A stretch of DNA of 64,000 nucleotides from Diaporthe sp. PMI_573 (lineage: Eukaryota > Ascomycota > Sordariomycetes > Diaporthales > Diaporthaceae), in the NCBI GenBank assembly GCA_021399435.1, contig JAJTUP010000040.1, forward strand, positions 310,001-374,000, in the 5' to 3' direction. The notes under the pieces are model-generated. The model was not told the origin of the DNA. It was given only the letters and a program-made list of their open reading frames with translations, and searched no databases. The position numbers and the translations under genes are program-made. Every line of letters begins with the position of its first letter. Position 1 is the stretch's first letter. Shown here piece by piece: positions 44,137-55,087 of this stretch.

Positions 44137-45327
44137 GTGAAAGACATCGTGGAATCGGAGAGATGGGCTTCAGTCCTTAAGAAAGTTACGAGAATCATCA
44201 CGTTCTTTAAAAAGGCCAAGCTCCAACTCGCACGACTTCGTGCTTATCAGCTTGAGTGTTACGGTAAACAGAAGACTTTCATTACACCAGCCATCACTCG
44301 TTGGGGAACACAACTCGGAGCTGTTATGTCTTCACTGGCGAATAAAGATGCTCTTCGAGCATATGCACGTGATGCTATGGTCCTCAATTCCCTAAAAGCT
44401 AAGGCTATCAAAGGGGTAGAGGAGGAAGAGGAAGATCGACAAGTCCTAAGGGCAATACTCTCGTCCATCAACAACTTTGAGTTTTGGCATGAGGTAGAGA
44501 TGTTGGCTAAGATCCTTCGGCCTATAGAAAACGCACAACGTTGCTCGGAGCGGGATCACTCGTGCGTTGGAGAGGTTATTCCCCGTTGGTTGACTATCCA
44601 GAGCAAATGGGATGCCCTTGAAGAGGCTAACCAAGATCCTCTTATCAACTACTCGGAGCTGAGGTAATGGCGAGTCCAAAGGATGAAAGGCCAAACGACA
44701 GACATTCACCACTTCGCATTTGCCCTGGACCCACGGACAACAATGGGGGAGGGTCTTGGGCTTGACACTATGGAGAGAGCACATCGCTTCCTAGAAGAAA
44801 ACACTAGTATCGAAGAGTACCAACAGCTCTTTGGGGAGTTTTGTCGATTCCGTGCTCGCGAAGGTGCTCTCTTTGGCCCAACCTCGCGGATCTATCGAGA
44901 ACAGCCGAAGACTCCTCATACGCCTTCTCACTATTACGTCCTAAACGCGTGGGGATACTTTGGGTCTATGGGAGTCAAGTTGGCTACATTGGCAAGGAGA
45001 GTTCTAGGATCCTTGGCGAACTCTGTTCCTTCAGAGCGTTCCTTCAGTGCTACGAACTACCTTCATTGTAAGCTTCGGAATCGGATTAGTCCACTTAGCA
45101 CTGACAAGGTCACTTTCATCTATATGAACAGTCGGGTGCTCACGAGGCTCAAGACGGTCAAAGATAATGCGGCAGAACCGATGGTTGTCAAAAACTGGGA
45201 GACAGTTGATGTTGCTCAGCTAGTAAAGATAGAAAACGCCTTCCAAGACTCTATTGTTGTCGATGGCTGGGGTTGGGAAGAGACCGATTTGGAAAATAGT
45301 GGGGATGATATGGACATCGGCCAATGA
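44137..45327 (+). pseudogene. hAT transposase C-terminal half with one in-frame stop
   Basis: Two consecutive open stretches in one frame, separated by a single TAA (44665-44667). The first has FITPAITRWGTQLGAVMSSL and NNFEFWHEVEMLAKILRPIE, the second HHFAFALDPRTTM, YYVLNAWGYFGSMGVKLATLARRVLGSL and the dimerisation motif NSVPSERSFSATNYLHCKLR NRIS. The N-terminal DNA-binding and first catalytic regions are missing. It belongs to a hAT lineage different from the others here. The stop could be a CAA-to-TAA change. Confidence 0.7.
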
Positions 45328-45446
45328 GAGGTTTTTGACATGTAAAATACCTAGAAGTTTATGACGTCAAAAACTTTGGTCAGATAGGTAAATTACCATT
45401 CGGTAAATTACCTCGACCGGAACCCTAGTGGACACGTCACCACTGA

Positions 45447-46767
45447 CAGGGTTGGAAATCGATCGACTGATCGATTCGATCGATTCGATTAATCGATTCG
45501 ATTTCGATTTCGATCGATCGAACCAACCTGTCAATCGATCGATATCGTATCGATCAAACCTCCAATCGATCGATTTGATCGCCGATCACCACGTACTTCG
45601 GAGGTGTCCCGGGTAGGTTGCGCATGGCAGCTCATAGTATGATACGCGACGAATCTGTCGCCGGACGCGTCTGCCCTGGCAAGTCGTCAGGGGCCCCAGG
45701 CAGCTACACGCGACGCGTGGCAGCAGGAAATGACCCAACGTATGAGCTGTCCTCTCTGTCTCGTGCCATTTGCAATTCCGCCAATGCCTGGTTCAATGGA
45801 CTCTGTACGCGTCGCAGCCAGGAATTATCTCGGGTCTTGGCTTGTCCGAGTAGAGTGCAGGTTCGACCTTATCAGCCTCGCAGCATTCGATTTGACCTCC
45901 TCTACACTGTTTGCGGACTCTTCCCATCACTATGGACTCGTTTGATGAGGACATAGAGGCTGCCTCCTCCACGCCGCCGCCTTCCGACCTAGAACAGCTT
46001 TGGAACCAACTCCCGTCTCGTCAGACCTCGGAATGGAAGAGGACGTATGAGAGAAGCTTAACGGCCATCTGGGAAGAGAAGTACAAGAACAAGGCTCATG
46101 GGGCAGATTCTAATGACGCTTCAGCAGCTGGGACTACTAGTGCCTTGGACTATATTGAACGTCGACTGGCTTTTAGTCGGTCATTGACTACTCCTGACTC
46201 TCAAGAGCGACAAGGCCAACGACAACAGCAGTCAGCGGCGATGCCACCACAGGACGAGCTTGATCAGTATCTGTCAGAGCCACCGGTTGACAACATCGCA
46301 TACAAAGCTGACCCAATTGGTTGGTGGAGGGACGTCGGCGTTGTGCGTTTTCCTCGGCTGTCTTATATGGCTGTTGACTTTCTTACTATCGCATCGTCGT
46401 CTGCAGAAACGGAGAGAGACTTCAGCAGTTGCGGGAGGATGGTAACACCACTCAGGTCCCGCCTACGGCGGCATATTGTGGCCATGGCTCAGTGCCTTCG
46501 TTCCTGGAGCAAAGCCGGTATTTATCAGCCGACTCTTCCTTTTAGTCTCCTTGAAGGGGATAATTGGAGGCAAGTTCTTCAATTGGTGGGTAGGATCACC
46601 GTAGATAGTAACAACGAAGACCAGCATTGACGATTTGATCGCCGATTGACGTCGATCGATCGATTTCAATTAGTGATCGATCGATATCGATCGATTGAAG
46701 GTGACGATCGATATAAATCGATCGATCAGGGCTCGAAATCGATCTGTACGATCGATTTCCAACTCTG
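45447..46767 (+). mobile_element. Deleted hAT element with ATCGATCG-rich ends
   Basis: The ends form inverted repeats: CAGGGTTGGAAATCGATCG at 45447 and, on the other strand from 46767, CAGAGTTGGAAATCGATCG, one mismatch in 19. Inside each end are dense clusters of ATCGATCG and CGATTTGATCGCCGAT. The interior encodes a 232-aa ORF from ATG 45932 to 46630 that is only the hAT C-terminus (LSYMAVDFLTIASSSAETER, DFSSCGRMVTPLRSRLRRH). Starting with CAG fits hAT ends, but the flanking 8 bp do not match, so the target duplication is lost or the ends are not exact. Confidence 0.65.
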
Positions 46768-46769
46768 GG

Positions 46770-48045
46770 GTGAGGCTCCAACCATGAGAAACTGTTGGCT
46801 CGTGGCTCGAGGCTGCTGGACCACTGGGGCCAACTGGTACATCCATAATGCGTGCTGAGCGAGTGATGGTCTATGGTATGATAATGATTGTTCTGATTGT
46901 GTTGATGTTAGCAATGGCTCCTGCCAAACACGGTGGAATGACAAGCCCGCACCGGTTGCCACCACGAAACGCGCTGACACCGACACAGGGTGCTGGCAGG
47001 GGCTAGCCCTTGCAACACGCACGGACCACATTGGTTAAACTTTGCCCCATGCGTCCTACTCGCTACCAGGGGCATCTTACTCCCTGTACGACCACTTAGT
47101 TAGGGAAACCCAGCACTTCTGCTGCGGCAATATTCCCAAGCGTCAAAGACGTTTCGCAGAATAGGAGAGGCGATATCAGCGTGAAATTTAACCCGTGGAG
47201 AAGACCGGCAAACAGCCAGGTACTCGAAAGTAGTGGCGTAGCCATCAGAAGCCCGCTTTTGAGAGGGGATAGCGCTCAGGGGCATCGTACCAGGCAGCGT
47301 GGAGGCTTTCGAAGCCGTAGCTCCTGATTCAGCTGTGAAGTTGAGGTACTATATATGTCTTCGCCCTGTAGATAGGCGAGGGTTTCACAACCAGCAAGGT
47401 GCGAGACACACAGTCAAACCCCGAAAACACTAGACCGGCTTCCTGCTCAGTATACAACCTATATCATGATACAGCCAGGAGACACGAGGTGTGGCAAGGG
47501 CAGAGGCTTTGGTGGGTCTCGGATGTGAACTCCTATTTGAAATTTGAGATCAACTTGAACGCCGTCGACGGCTGACGTCAGAATGGACCATTCGTTGGAC
47601 GGCAAAACATAACAAGGGGAATACGAGTCTGTGCCAGCTTTGACCTTCACACCAGGGAGTCTCGACATGATTCTAGCAGCGTCAGGTCCTGCATCAATCG
47701 CAGATGTTCACTTCCAAACCTCCTGAACAAAAGTGTTCATGGGGCAGGCAAAAGTCTAACTATCAAGTTACTACACCGAAGAATATGATACCATTCATAA
47801 AGTACGAGATTGGTGTAAACGAAAGGGAAACTGCTCTGGGTGTCGCATTTTGTGTTCCTCATTCTTGTTGAGTTCGTTTTGGTAATGCTGGGAGAGGTCT
47901 ATTTGGTGGTGAACCAGGACAGGGTGGCAGTATAGATAGTTGCTTATTAGATGAAGACATTTTCTTGATAGAATGGTTTTAAACTGCTCGTGAATAAATG
48001 CGGTCCGTTTCTTATGAATTTGGTGACTTTTCAAAGCGACCATTT
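46770..48045. other. No supported gene
   Basis: Short frames only, for example 47285-47100 minus (MPLSAIPSQKRASDGYATTF...). None has a recognisable domain or a convincing gene structure. Confidence 0.35.
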
Positions 48046-48049
48046 TATA

Positions 48050-48515
48050 CTATATTATAGTTCCATGCCTTGGCAGCTTCAGCATGATCTTGTGTTCAAC
48101 AACAAATGATGAAGTGTCAATAAGTAACGTTTCAGAGTTGAATAACACATATACCTTGCCGTTATCTAAAACCTGGGCGGTGATTTCTACTACGTTATCC
48201 CGCACACGGTTATAAATCGTCTGCAAGGCGCTTCCCTTATTCCGTATACTGTAGCCCTGGCATGCCTCGGTTTCGAGGAACTCCGCGACAAGTTGCTCAC
48301 CATTTTCTCTCCAAAATTTCCGAAAATCGCAAACAGCCACATCTCGCTGGGCGATGTAGAAACCAGAGGAGGGCCGCGCGATATGTGAAAATATGACCCT
48401 CTGCATCTAGCCGATCGATACTCTCGCGATGAATCTCTTCTATTTCTGCATACTGGCCGTGGGTAAAGAGTAGCTGCGAGAAATGTCCCCGGGAAAACGT
48501 TCTTCTGCAAGTCAA
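48050..48515 (-). pseudogene. C2H2-family protein, broken second copy
   Basis: The minus strand reads EEIHRESIDRLDAEG, then in another frame VIFSHIARPSSGFYIAQRDV and AVCDFRKFWRENGEQLVAEF. This matches ERVDRESLSEDL... WDVIFPDVERPSSAFYVGDR EVSVCAFRQFW in the gene at 24243-24848. About eight residues (LRWFHIWD) are missing at the frame change and the zinc fingers upstream are absent. Past the point where the 24-kb copy stops, this one goes on with GSALQTIYNRVRDNVVEITA and ends at 48050, which hints at the normal C-terminus of the family. Confidence 0.6.
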
Positions 48516-48928
48516 AAGGTCAAAATTACTCTCCTAGAGAGCTATTTCCCTTCAGATCATAACAGCAGAAGGCAGCATAGGGACAATGAAGTGCACATTA
48601 CGGCTTTAGAAGCGCGTTTTGCTTTCACTGTGGCTGGCGATCAGGAGGCGGTCCCGTTTAGCCAGTAATCGCCTTTATAAGTTGTTGCAGTTGTGTGGCG
48701 TTGATTTCTATCCAAAAATTGGTATGAATCTGTGGTGATAACTAGTTGAGAATGAAGTGTCATGTTAACATAGTTAGAAACATTTAGAGTGTATCCCAAT
48801 TCTGTGAATAGAATTTTGCAGCGACTGAACTCGAATATATACGGCCTCCGTAACCTGCTGCCCAGACCCGCTGTCGTCGACGCTATTTTCTTGCCCATCA
48901 CAGCCCTTACACAGTCTTAGAAGACACC

Positions 48929-49540
48929 CTATTCCCCGGTCGCAAATATAGCTATTTCGCGAGTTCTTCCCTTTTTCGCTATGACCTTCTTCGGCGAGAG
49001 GACTTCGAGGAGTAAGTTGTCGATTGCAAGGTCGCAATCAAGCCAGAAGAACGCGTAGACATCAGGCTCGTCAAGAGGGACGTCGGCTTCGAGTTTATCG
49101 GCCAGTCTGCGAGCATAGATCAAGCCGAGTTGCATGAAGATAGGGCACGTACAGCTAGAAGCAACGCACTGCCGTGGGGTCTTGGCCCTGAGTATTGCTT
49201 CGGCCTGTACCCTCGTCCTCGAGAGGAGTTTCAGCGCTTCCCTCGAGACTTGGTGCCAGAGCTTCCCTACCCACTTCTTCCCATTGAACTCCTGAAGCGC
49301 TGATGTCTTCTGGCGGGCTTCCTCGACGATGAAGTGTTGAGCGGTGTGCTCAAGCGCCCGATGGACAGCGTCGATCAAGTATATGATGTTGCCCATCCCG
49401 TGGCCCAAATACATCTTGAGTTTACGGTGCATACTCTGTGTTGAGGAGGTCGTACGCAAACCGAAGTTAAGTATTTTGCATGTACGATAGGCAGCCATGG
49501 AGCCGTGGTAATAAGTAGTGTGTGTGGGACAATGACTCAC
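48929..49540 (-). pseudogene. MULE-type transposase C-terminal fragment
   Basis: Frame with SMHRKLKMYLGHGMGNIIYL IDAVHRALEHTAQHF, then CVASSCTCPIFMQLGLIYARRLADKL and DVYAFFWLDCDLA. It matches the region after the catalytic domain of FAR1/MULE transposases in fungi, including the SWIM-like C-x-C..H position, but the His is replaced (ARR where the family has AHK). The MULE catalytic core is missing. Confidence 0.5.
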
Positions 49541-49563
49541 CGCACCCTGACAGCCTCACTGCA

Positions 49564-50223
49564 ATGGACGTGGACAATTCCATTATAGGTACAGGAGCAC
49601 ACAGGCAGCGCCCGCCAGTCACAACAGAATTCACTGCACCTCTCCTTGATCGTTTCCCACAGCAATCCGGTTCCCGAATCTCGAATCAGCCTTGCTTTCC
49701 TTCTACTGCCGTCGCCACGGACAAGTCCCCTTGTCATCACTGTGGCTGTTGTGCTGAAACATTGTTACGGCTGAGCGACGAAGTCCAAGCTCTCTCCGTG
49801 CTTCTTACAGATTTCTCTACGAACAAATTTTCACGCATGTTAACGATCAAGAAACACAGCGGTTCTGCGGGTATAACAGACCAAAGCCGCACAGTTGCGG
49901 CAAGTGTAGGGTCATTAAACGCTGAGCAAGTTGAAAACGGTAAGAGCTCGGTGGAAGATTCAGGCGACGACAACGATAGGCAGAACGAGAATGTTATTTC
50001 CAGCAACAGTGCAGGTGATCCTGAGGACAAGCGTTGGGGGCTTTTAGAAGAAAAACGTCTTCACGCATGGAGTAAGGAGAAAATGACATGGGAATGGATT
50101 GCACGTAAATTGGGGCGAAGCGCACAATCCTCGCCAAATGCAGAAGCTTCGATGAAGACCTCGAATGGGTTCGGCTTCTCTTCTGTGGAGTTCTCCATGA
50201 ACGTGTCCTTGTCTGCTTCCTGA
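49564..50223 (+). CDS. Myb-like ORF with chimeric tail
   Basis: Frame of 219 aa from ATG 49564. It has a cysteine patch (CHHCGCCAETLL), a Ser/Asp/Asn-rich linker, and near residue 165 DKRWGLLEEKRLHAWSKEKM followed by TWEWIARKLGRSAQ, the W-x-LEE..L..W....W..IA..LGR pattern of SANT/Myb-like domains in fungi. After GRSAQS the frame crosses antisense Est1-like sequence (50140-50252), so the last ~30 residues are not native. It is likely a truncated regulator or a gene remnant. Confidence 0.45.
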   Translation: MDVDNSIIGTGAHRQRPPVTTEFTAPLLDRFPQQSGSRISNQPCFPSTAVATDKSPCHHCGCCAETLLRLSDEVQALSVLLTDFSTNKFSRMLTIKKHSGSAGITDQSRTVAASVGSLNAEQVENGKSSVEDSGDDNDRQNENVISSNSAGDPEDKRWGLLEEKRLHAWSKEKMTWEWIARKLGRSAQSSPNAEASMKTSNGFGFSSVEFSMNVSLSAS

Positions 50224-50252
50224 AGGCTAGTCGCCATCAACACATTGGCGCT
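50140..50252 (-). pseudogene. Est1-like gene fragment
   Basis: The minus strand encodes ANVLMATSLQEADKDTFMEN followed by STEEKPNPFEVFIEASAFGEDCA. The Est1-like pseudogene has ANVLMTAILPQSDIDTFMED and SPEYKPTPPKFFKEASEFTEECD at the same place (20430-20290). About 40 residues are shared, and the piece is fused head-on with the Myb-like ORF. Confidence 0.6.
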
Positions 50253-50463
50253 GGTGTGAGGGAACGATCATGTGACTTTCATACTTTATGAATAGTCTCA
50301 CTTTATGAATATTGTGTAAATAGCTTAAGTCGGAGTTTTCCTTAGGCGTCTCTTTCTTTCCTCGTAAACAATCACTTTACCCAAGTCACACTCGACCTCG
50401 TTCGTGCTCTTGTCCTGTCACAGTTGGCCTAGTTGACGAGATATCCGCGACATGCTCCACCAG

Positions 50464-51753
50464 TTATTCCCACCCATTCTCCTCTTCTGCCAGCTCTCTC
50501 GCTCGGCCGAGAAATGACGCCATTGACTCTCTTGCGCCTGCCTCGCTTCTGGCGCTGCTCTCGACCTCGATTTGCGTGGGAACGAACAGAGGATCCAGGT
50601 CGTCTATTATCTTGGCTTGTAGCCACGAACGCAGCACTAGACACATCCCGATTATATCGACTTCGAGGCGGCTGCGCAGGGGAGTCACCAATTGACCTGC
50701 GGCAGAAAAGAGCCTCTCGCACTCGGCTGACATCGGCTGGATCGTGAGGAAATCAAGAGCCATTCGAGAGAGGCGGGGATATTGAGCTCGGTTATCCTGC
50801 CAATATGCGCTGGGGTCTCGAATATGGGTGTCTGTTGGAACCCAGCTTTGTTGCCACGCCTCGTACTCGTCCCTCAGGGACTCAGGAGTCGCAGAAGACC
50901 TCATCCTCGCTGGCGTAGGCGTAGGCGTCGATAACCGGCTTGATGGCTCGTATCGTGACTGCTCGCAGTATTCCTCGAAGGCATTTTGGTACTTCCTTCG
51001 CCGTTTAGCAACGGGCTCAGTTCCCGGGCTCAATACCACCTCGAGGTTGCGATATTCGGTCTCCCATAGCTCCTGAACCATCTCTTTCGCAGTTGCGATC
51101 CAATCCGGATGTTTTCCCCAGTGTTCTTCGAACCAACCCCATCGATACGCAGGGTGGAGAGCCAACGCCACGTGATATATTGGTGTCTCGTCGAGAATTG
51201 TGTAATACTTGTTGAGCTTCTGCCACCCTAGGTTGATGTTGATCCTGAAGTGTTCGGGATCAGGATAATCCGCCGCGACTGCCTTGTACTCCTCCAGTTT
51301 TGCCATTAGGAATTCGAAGCCTTGGATGACATCCCAGATATTTCCGTACGAGCCGACCCACCCTCTCTTCCGTTTGCGTTGAATACCGTCTCCCTCAAGG
51401 GTTTTGACGGTGACCTCGTAGGATCCAAGAATCGTAGCGAGGTGTTTGAGGACGTCCCAGTCCTTGTCTGAAAGCTGGTTTTCGGATAGGCAAATTCGCG
51501 GTTGAACAGCCGACCTCCTCATCAGGCCCGTCTTTTTCGACCTATTTTCCTGCTCCCAAGCTTGTTTGTGTTTAAGAATCATCACATCGAGGTAAGGACG
51601 GAGTTTTATCGCGCGGCGGATCATATAGAGCTGGGACAGCCATCTGGTATCGTTATCGACGACGATGTTCAGAGGCTTCCTCGCTCGAACTCTCAGATCG
51701 ATGGATTGGTCCATATCAGCCTGCTGAACACCTCGAAGAAGGTAACTCAGCAC
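50464..51753 (-). pseudogene. hAT transposase C-terminal half
   Basis: Uninterrupted 429-aa frame. It starts inside the family at LDLRVRARKPLNIVVDNDTR WLSQLYMIRR, continues through ILGSYEVTVKTLEGDG, YYTILDETPIYHVALALHPAYRW and ends with the dimerisation domain PMSAECERLFSAAGQLVTPL RSRLEVDI. The BED finger and the first two catalytic Asp residues lie upstream of 51753 and are missing. Confidence 0.75.
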
Positions 51754-51759
51754 ATCAGA

Positions 51760-53460
51760 TCTGTCGATGTCAACAACGAGGTCTACAAATAGAAGACACG
51801 TAGATTTATATTACCCTTTACCTCTCCCTGTAGCTCTCCATGTTCTTTGTAATCAAGTATAACATAGCCCCCTTCGACATCATTAGCACTATACCCCAGA
51901 AGATGTACGGCCTGCATAATAACGATAGCTAATTGTCGTTGACCCTATATACACCTCATGATTTATACCCTTATAGCCGTGATCTGCTAGCGACTTACTA
52001 GGTACTTCAGTCCCCCTCTCTGAACGCTCCCACAGGGCTAATGACGACCCGGTCACCTCGATGGCAATGTACTCGAAGTAGTCCTCTTGTTGCATCAAGG
52101 GCCACCATAAGGGAAACGAGAGCAAAAGTAATCATGACTAGTGCCCTACAGACAACAGCGGTTTCCCAGTTGGATATCGGTATAATGATTAGATGAGGGT
52201 TACGGATGGGTGGGAGAAACCGGCAGGCGCCTCCACCTTGGTTCCAGATAAGGCCTGGGCGCTACACTATGGCTACCCGGAGCCAGCCAACGTCCGCCCA
52301 CCCAGCTCTGAGCGTCCGCCCACCCAGCATTTCACTTTCCGCCCACCCAGTCTAGTTATTTAAAGCTAAAGATAGTGGGTCTGAGGGGCGAATTTTCCGG
52401 CCTCGCCATTCTTGCACCAGAGCCAACCCACGCGTGCCCGCGGGTGAGACAATGTCGGAGGGACTGTGAGGAGGGCTGACAGAAGCCCACTCAAATTCAA
52501 TACAAAGTTGTCCAGACCACGCACACACTGTCCCAATTCGCCTCAGGCACCCTACTGTGACCCCGCCACATGAAACCTATTGCTGAAGGCACTACCCTTC
52601 AGAAATATGATTAATGATCTCGGGTATAGCGAAGTAGGCCTTTATATCTTGCACGTATAAATGCCAATACGCTTGGCACATGTCCAGGCATCGAAGGGCA
52701 ATCACAGGACGTTAGTATGCAGCCGAGGGCGGCGAGGGCGCCAAAGAAACGCAGGACGAGATCGTCGCCGTGATGCCCGGCTTTGTTGACTTATTTCGTC
52801 CCATTAAATCACATTTCGAGGCGCATCAAGACGACGCCGTAGTAGAGACCTGGAACGAGGATTACGCATTTAGACTGCATTTCAACGAAGTGGACGCCAG
52901 TGGGGCTTGCAGACAAGTCGGAATCGTCCTGCGGCCCGTGATGAACTGGATATCCCTCACTATCCCTCTCACGGCGGACAGATCAGGATCTGGGTATCTA
53001 AGAAGATGAGGGTTGACATCTCGTCGAACTTGCGTTTTCCAGACGTCCGCTGGCCAGTACGTCGGGAATTGTTCTACGGTGATGACTGAGGCCCTGGCAG
53101 AGCGACACATTTGCTTGTGAAACGCTTAGTTGAGAGGGGATCAGACTTTTACGGGATTTGACAAGCTCAGATTAAGGGAGAACGGCCCTTGATCTGATTC
53201 CGTAGTCGCTTCGGCGACTGAAGTCTGGTTGGAAAGTGGCGCCGTCGCGATAATTGCCACCACAACTGTCGCGACAAGGTTTGCGGCAAAGCGCTTTCGG
53301 GCATCAGCGTAAAGCCCGAGGAGTATAGAGGAAGGCAAGGTCAAGGTATCACGGCTTTTGATCAGAGCTAATAGGGGGCTCTGAGAAGAGACTATGTGTG
53401 CTGGGAAGAGGAAAAGCACCTTAAAAAGGCACGAGAATTTTAAGTGTCATTACTATTTAA
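51760..53460. other. Mostly unassigned sequence with a short repeat cluster
   Basis: GTCCGCCCACCCAG-type repeats lie at 52291-52351 (three copies). Two weak ORFs (52773-53009 plus and 53141-53419 minus, the latter with a hydrophobic segment LVATVVVAIIATAPL) have no recognisable domains. Confidence 0.4.
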
Positions 53461-53464
53461 TTGA

Positions 53465-53562
53465 TTCTTTTACACTCGGTGGGTGCTAGGGTTGACAAAA
53501 GTCAGTAGACTTGATGAAAATCGCTCGCTAGGTGGTACCGCTCGCTGGGTGGTAAACCACGT
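53465..53562. repeat. Isolated pogo-type terminal repeat
   Basis: The sequence GGTGGGTGCTAGGGTTGACAA, then GTCAGTAGACTTG and GGTGGTAAACCACGT followed by TA, parallels the right ends of pogo copies 1 and 2. No transposase accompanies it, so it is an end left behind by deletion or part of a miniature derivative. Confidence 0.6.
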
Positions 53563-53853
53563 TATAGAACTTGTATATAGTACTGTTACTTCTATCCACC
53601 ACCGGGTCGCTGAAGGGGGTTAAGTAAATCCCATTCGATTGCCATCTATGTACTCGGTACGTTTTATAAGCTGCAAATATCTTTACTTATAAGCCTTTGA
53701 AAGTGATGATTTATATTCCAGTATATCGCCTCAGCCCCGAGGGAGTTCCCTTTCCTTTATTCACTATTTCTTAATTCCTCCCAACATTATTTAACGCCCT
53801 CACTTAGACGTCTCTAAACTTCATATACGCTATATAAGATCTCTCATTCCCTG

Positions 53854-54315
53854 ATGTCTTTAGGATGGAAAGAAGGACTGCTGGGGTGTTGTAGCCCCAT
53901 CAGCCTGTGCTGTGAAGGATGCTGGTGTCCGTGCATAGTCCTCGGGCGGACCATTCATCGCATAAATAACAAAGGCAATATGCAGGAATATTATTGCTGC
54001 AACGTTGATTGTGGCATTCTCTGTGCGCTTCATGCTCTAGGAGGCTGCGGATGGATGTGAGTGTTTGGCCTGAGACGGCTTCATCCTAATGTAGGCTAAT
54101 CGACCACTTTTCAACCTAGATACCAATCCTGGAGACGTGGCCAGATCCGCAAGGAATATCATATACGGGGAACTAGTTGCAGTGATTGCGTGGCATCGTT
54201 GTGTTGCCACTGTTGTGCTATAATCCAACAGGAGAAGGAAGTAAAGGCCCGGACTTCAAGCATCGTGCGTGACCCTCTTGTCTTCTCGAGCACATCTTTA
54301 CACAAGGTGGAGTAG
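53854..54315 (+). CDS. PLAC8-family cysteine-rich membrane protein
   Basis: Protein of 132 aa in two exons (53854-54056 and 54120-54315) with a 63-bp GT-AG intron that restores GGCGWIYQSWRRGQ. The family pattern is clear: CCSPISLCCEGCWCPCIVLG near the N-terminus, a hydrophobic helix NVDCGILCALHALGGCGWI, a basic linker RRGQIRKEYHIRG and the second cysteine set CSDCVASLCCHCCAIIQQEKEV. PLAC8 proteins are small plasma-membrane proteins linked to cell size or metal transport in plants and fungi; a specific role here is unknown. A TATATAAG (53831-53838) lies only 23 bp before the ATG, closer than usual. Confidence 0.85.
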
Positions 54316-54319
54316 AGGA

Positions 54320-55085
54320 ACGCGCAGTTAACATAATGTTTGTAGATCGAAACAGGGTATCAAGAGCAGCCGGAAATGCGCGTATAGGGAAATTGGATAC
54401 ATGGGGGCTAAGGTTTGTTGTGGATACGGGCTACCTTACGATGAGAAAACTGTCGGCGCTTTTCGCATAGGAAACAAAGTTGAAGATGTGAGAAGTGCTG
54501 TCAGGAACAAGGGAGCATTGAAACATAGTCAATCGGCAGGCGTGTGTTTCATGTATGCCTTGTTTGCTGCCCGGCATTGAGGATCCTGGACTTTTTCCAC
54601 TTCGTCAAACTTCCATAATGAGAAATCGATCAGACTGGGCACGCATAGGGAACGTTTAGCCTCAGTGGTAGCACTCAAGTCGTCTCTAGTACAGCCAGAA
54701 AAGACCTAAAAAACCTGTACAGAATAGCAGTATGATGTTTAACTACTTAGACATCAAAGATAGAGTGCTTGATGTTCATGCCTGGGCAGAAAACACAGGA
54801 CGCATTGTTGGTGGAGGATGCGCTGGAACTCTTAGAAAATGCCTTGAAGACCGCAGTCCCAGTTGCTTAAGACAGAAGCGATCTTACACGGCGGGGAAGC
54901 ACTCTTTGGCAAGTTTTACTTATGATCCTGTGCTGCATCATTCTCATAGTCTCCCACTTCGAAATGCATCGAGAAGCTCAAAATTTCTATAACTATGCCA
55001 ATTTCGATTATTTACCACACCTTGACTGATATGTTGAACATCATCCTTTTCGTGTAAACAGATCCACCTCACACCCGTTTAATCC
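54320..55085. other. No supported gene
   Basis: One short plus-strand frame (54732-54992) without a domain. A tRNA-like A box (near 54657-54672) is present but has no B box. Confidence 0.35.
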
Positions 55086-55087
55086 CA

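Noticed and set aside
54650..54690. tRNA-like A box (TTTAGCCTCAGTGGTAGCACTC)
   Set aside because: No D-arm/T-arm pairing and no B box downstream within 100 bp.
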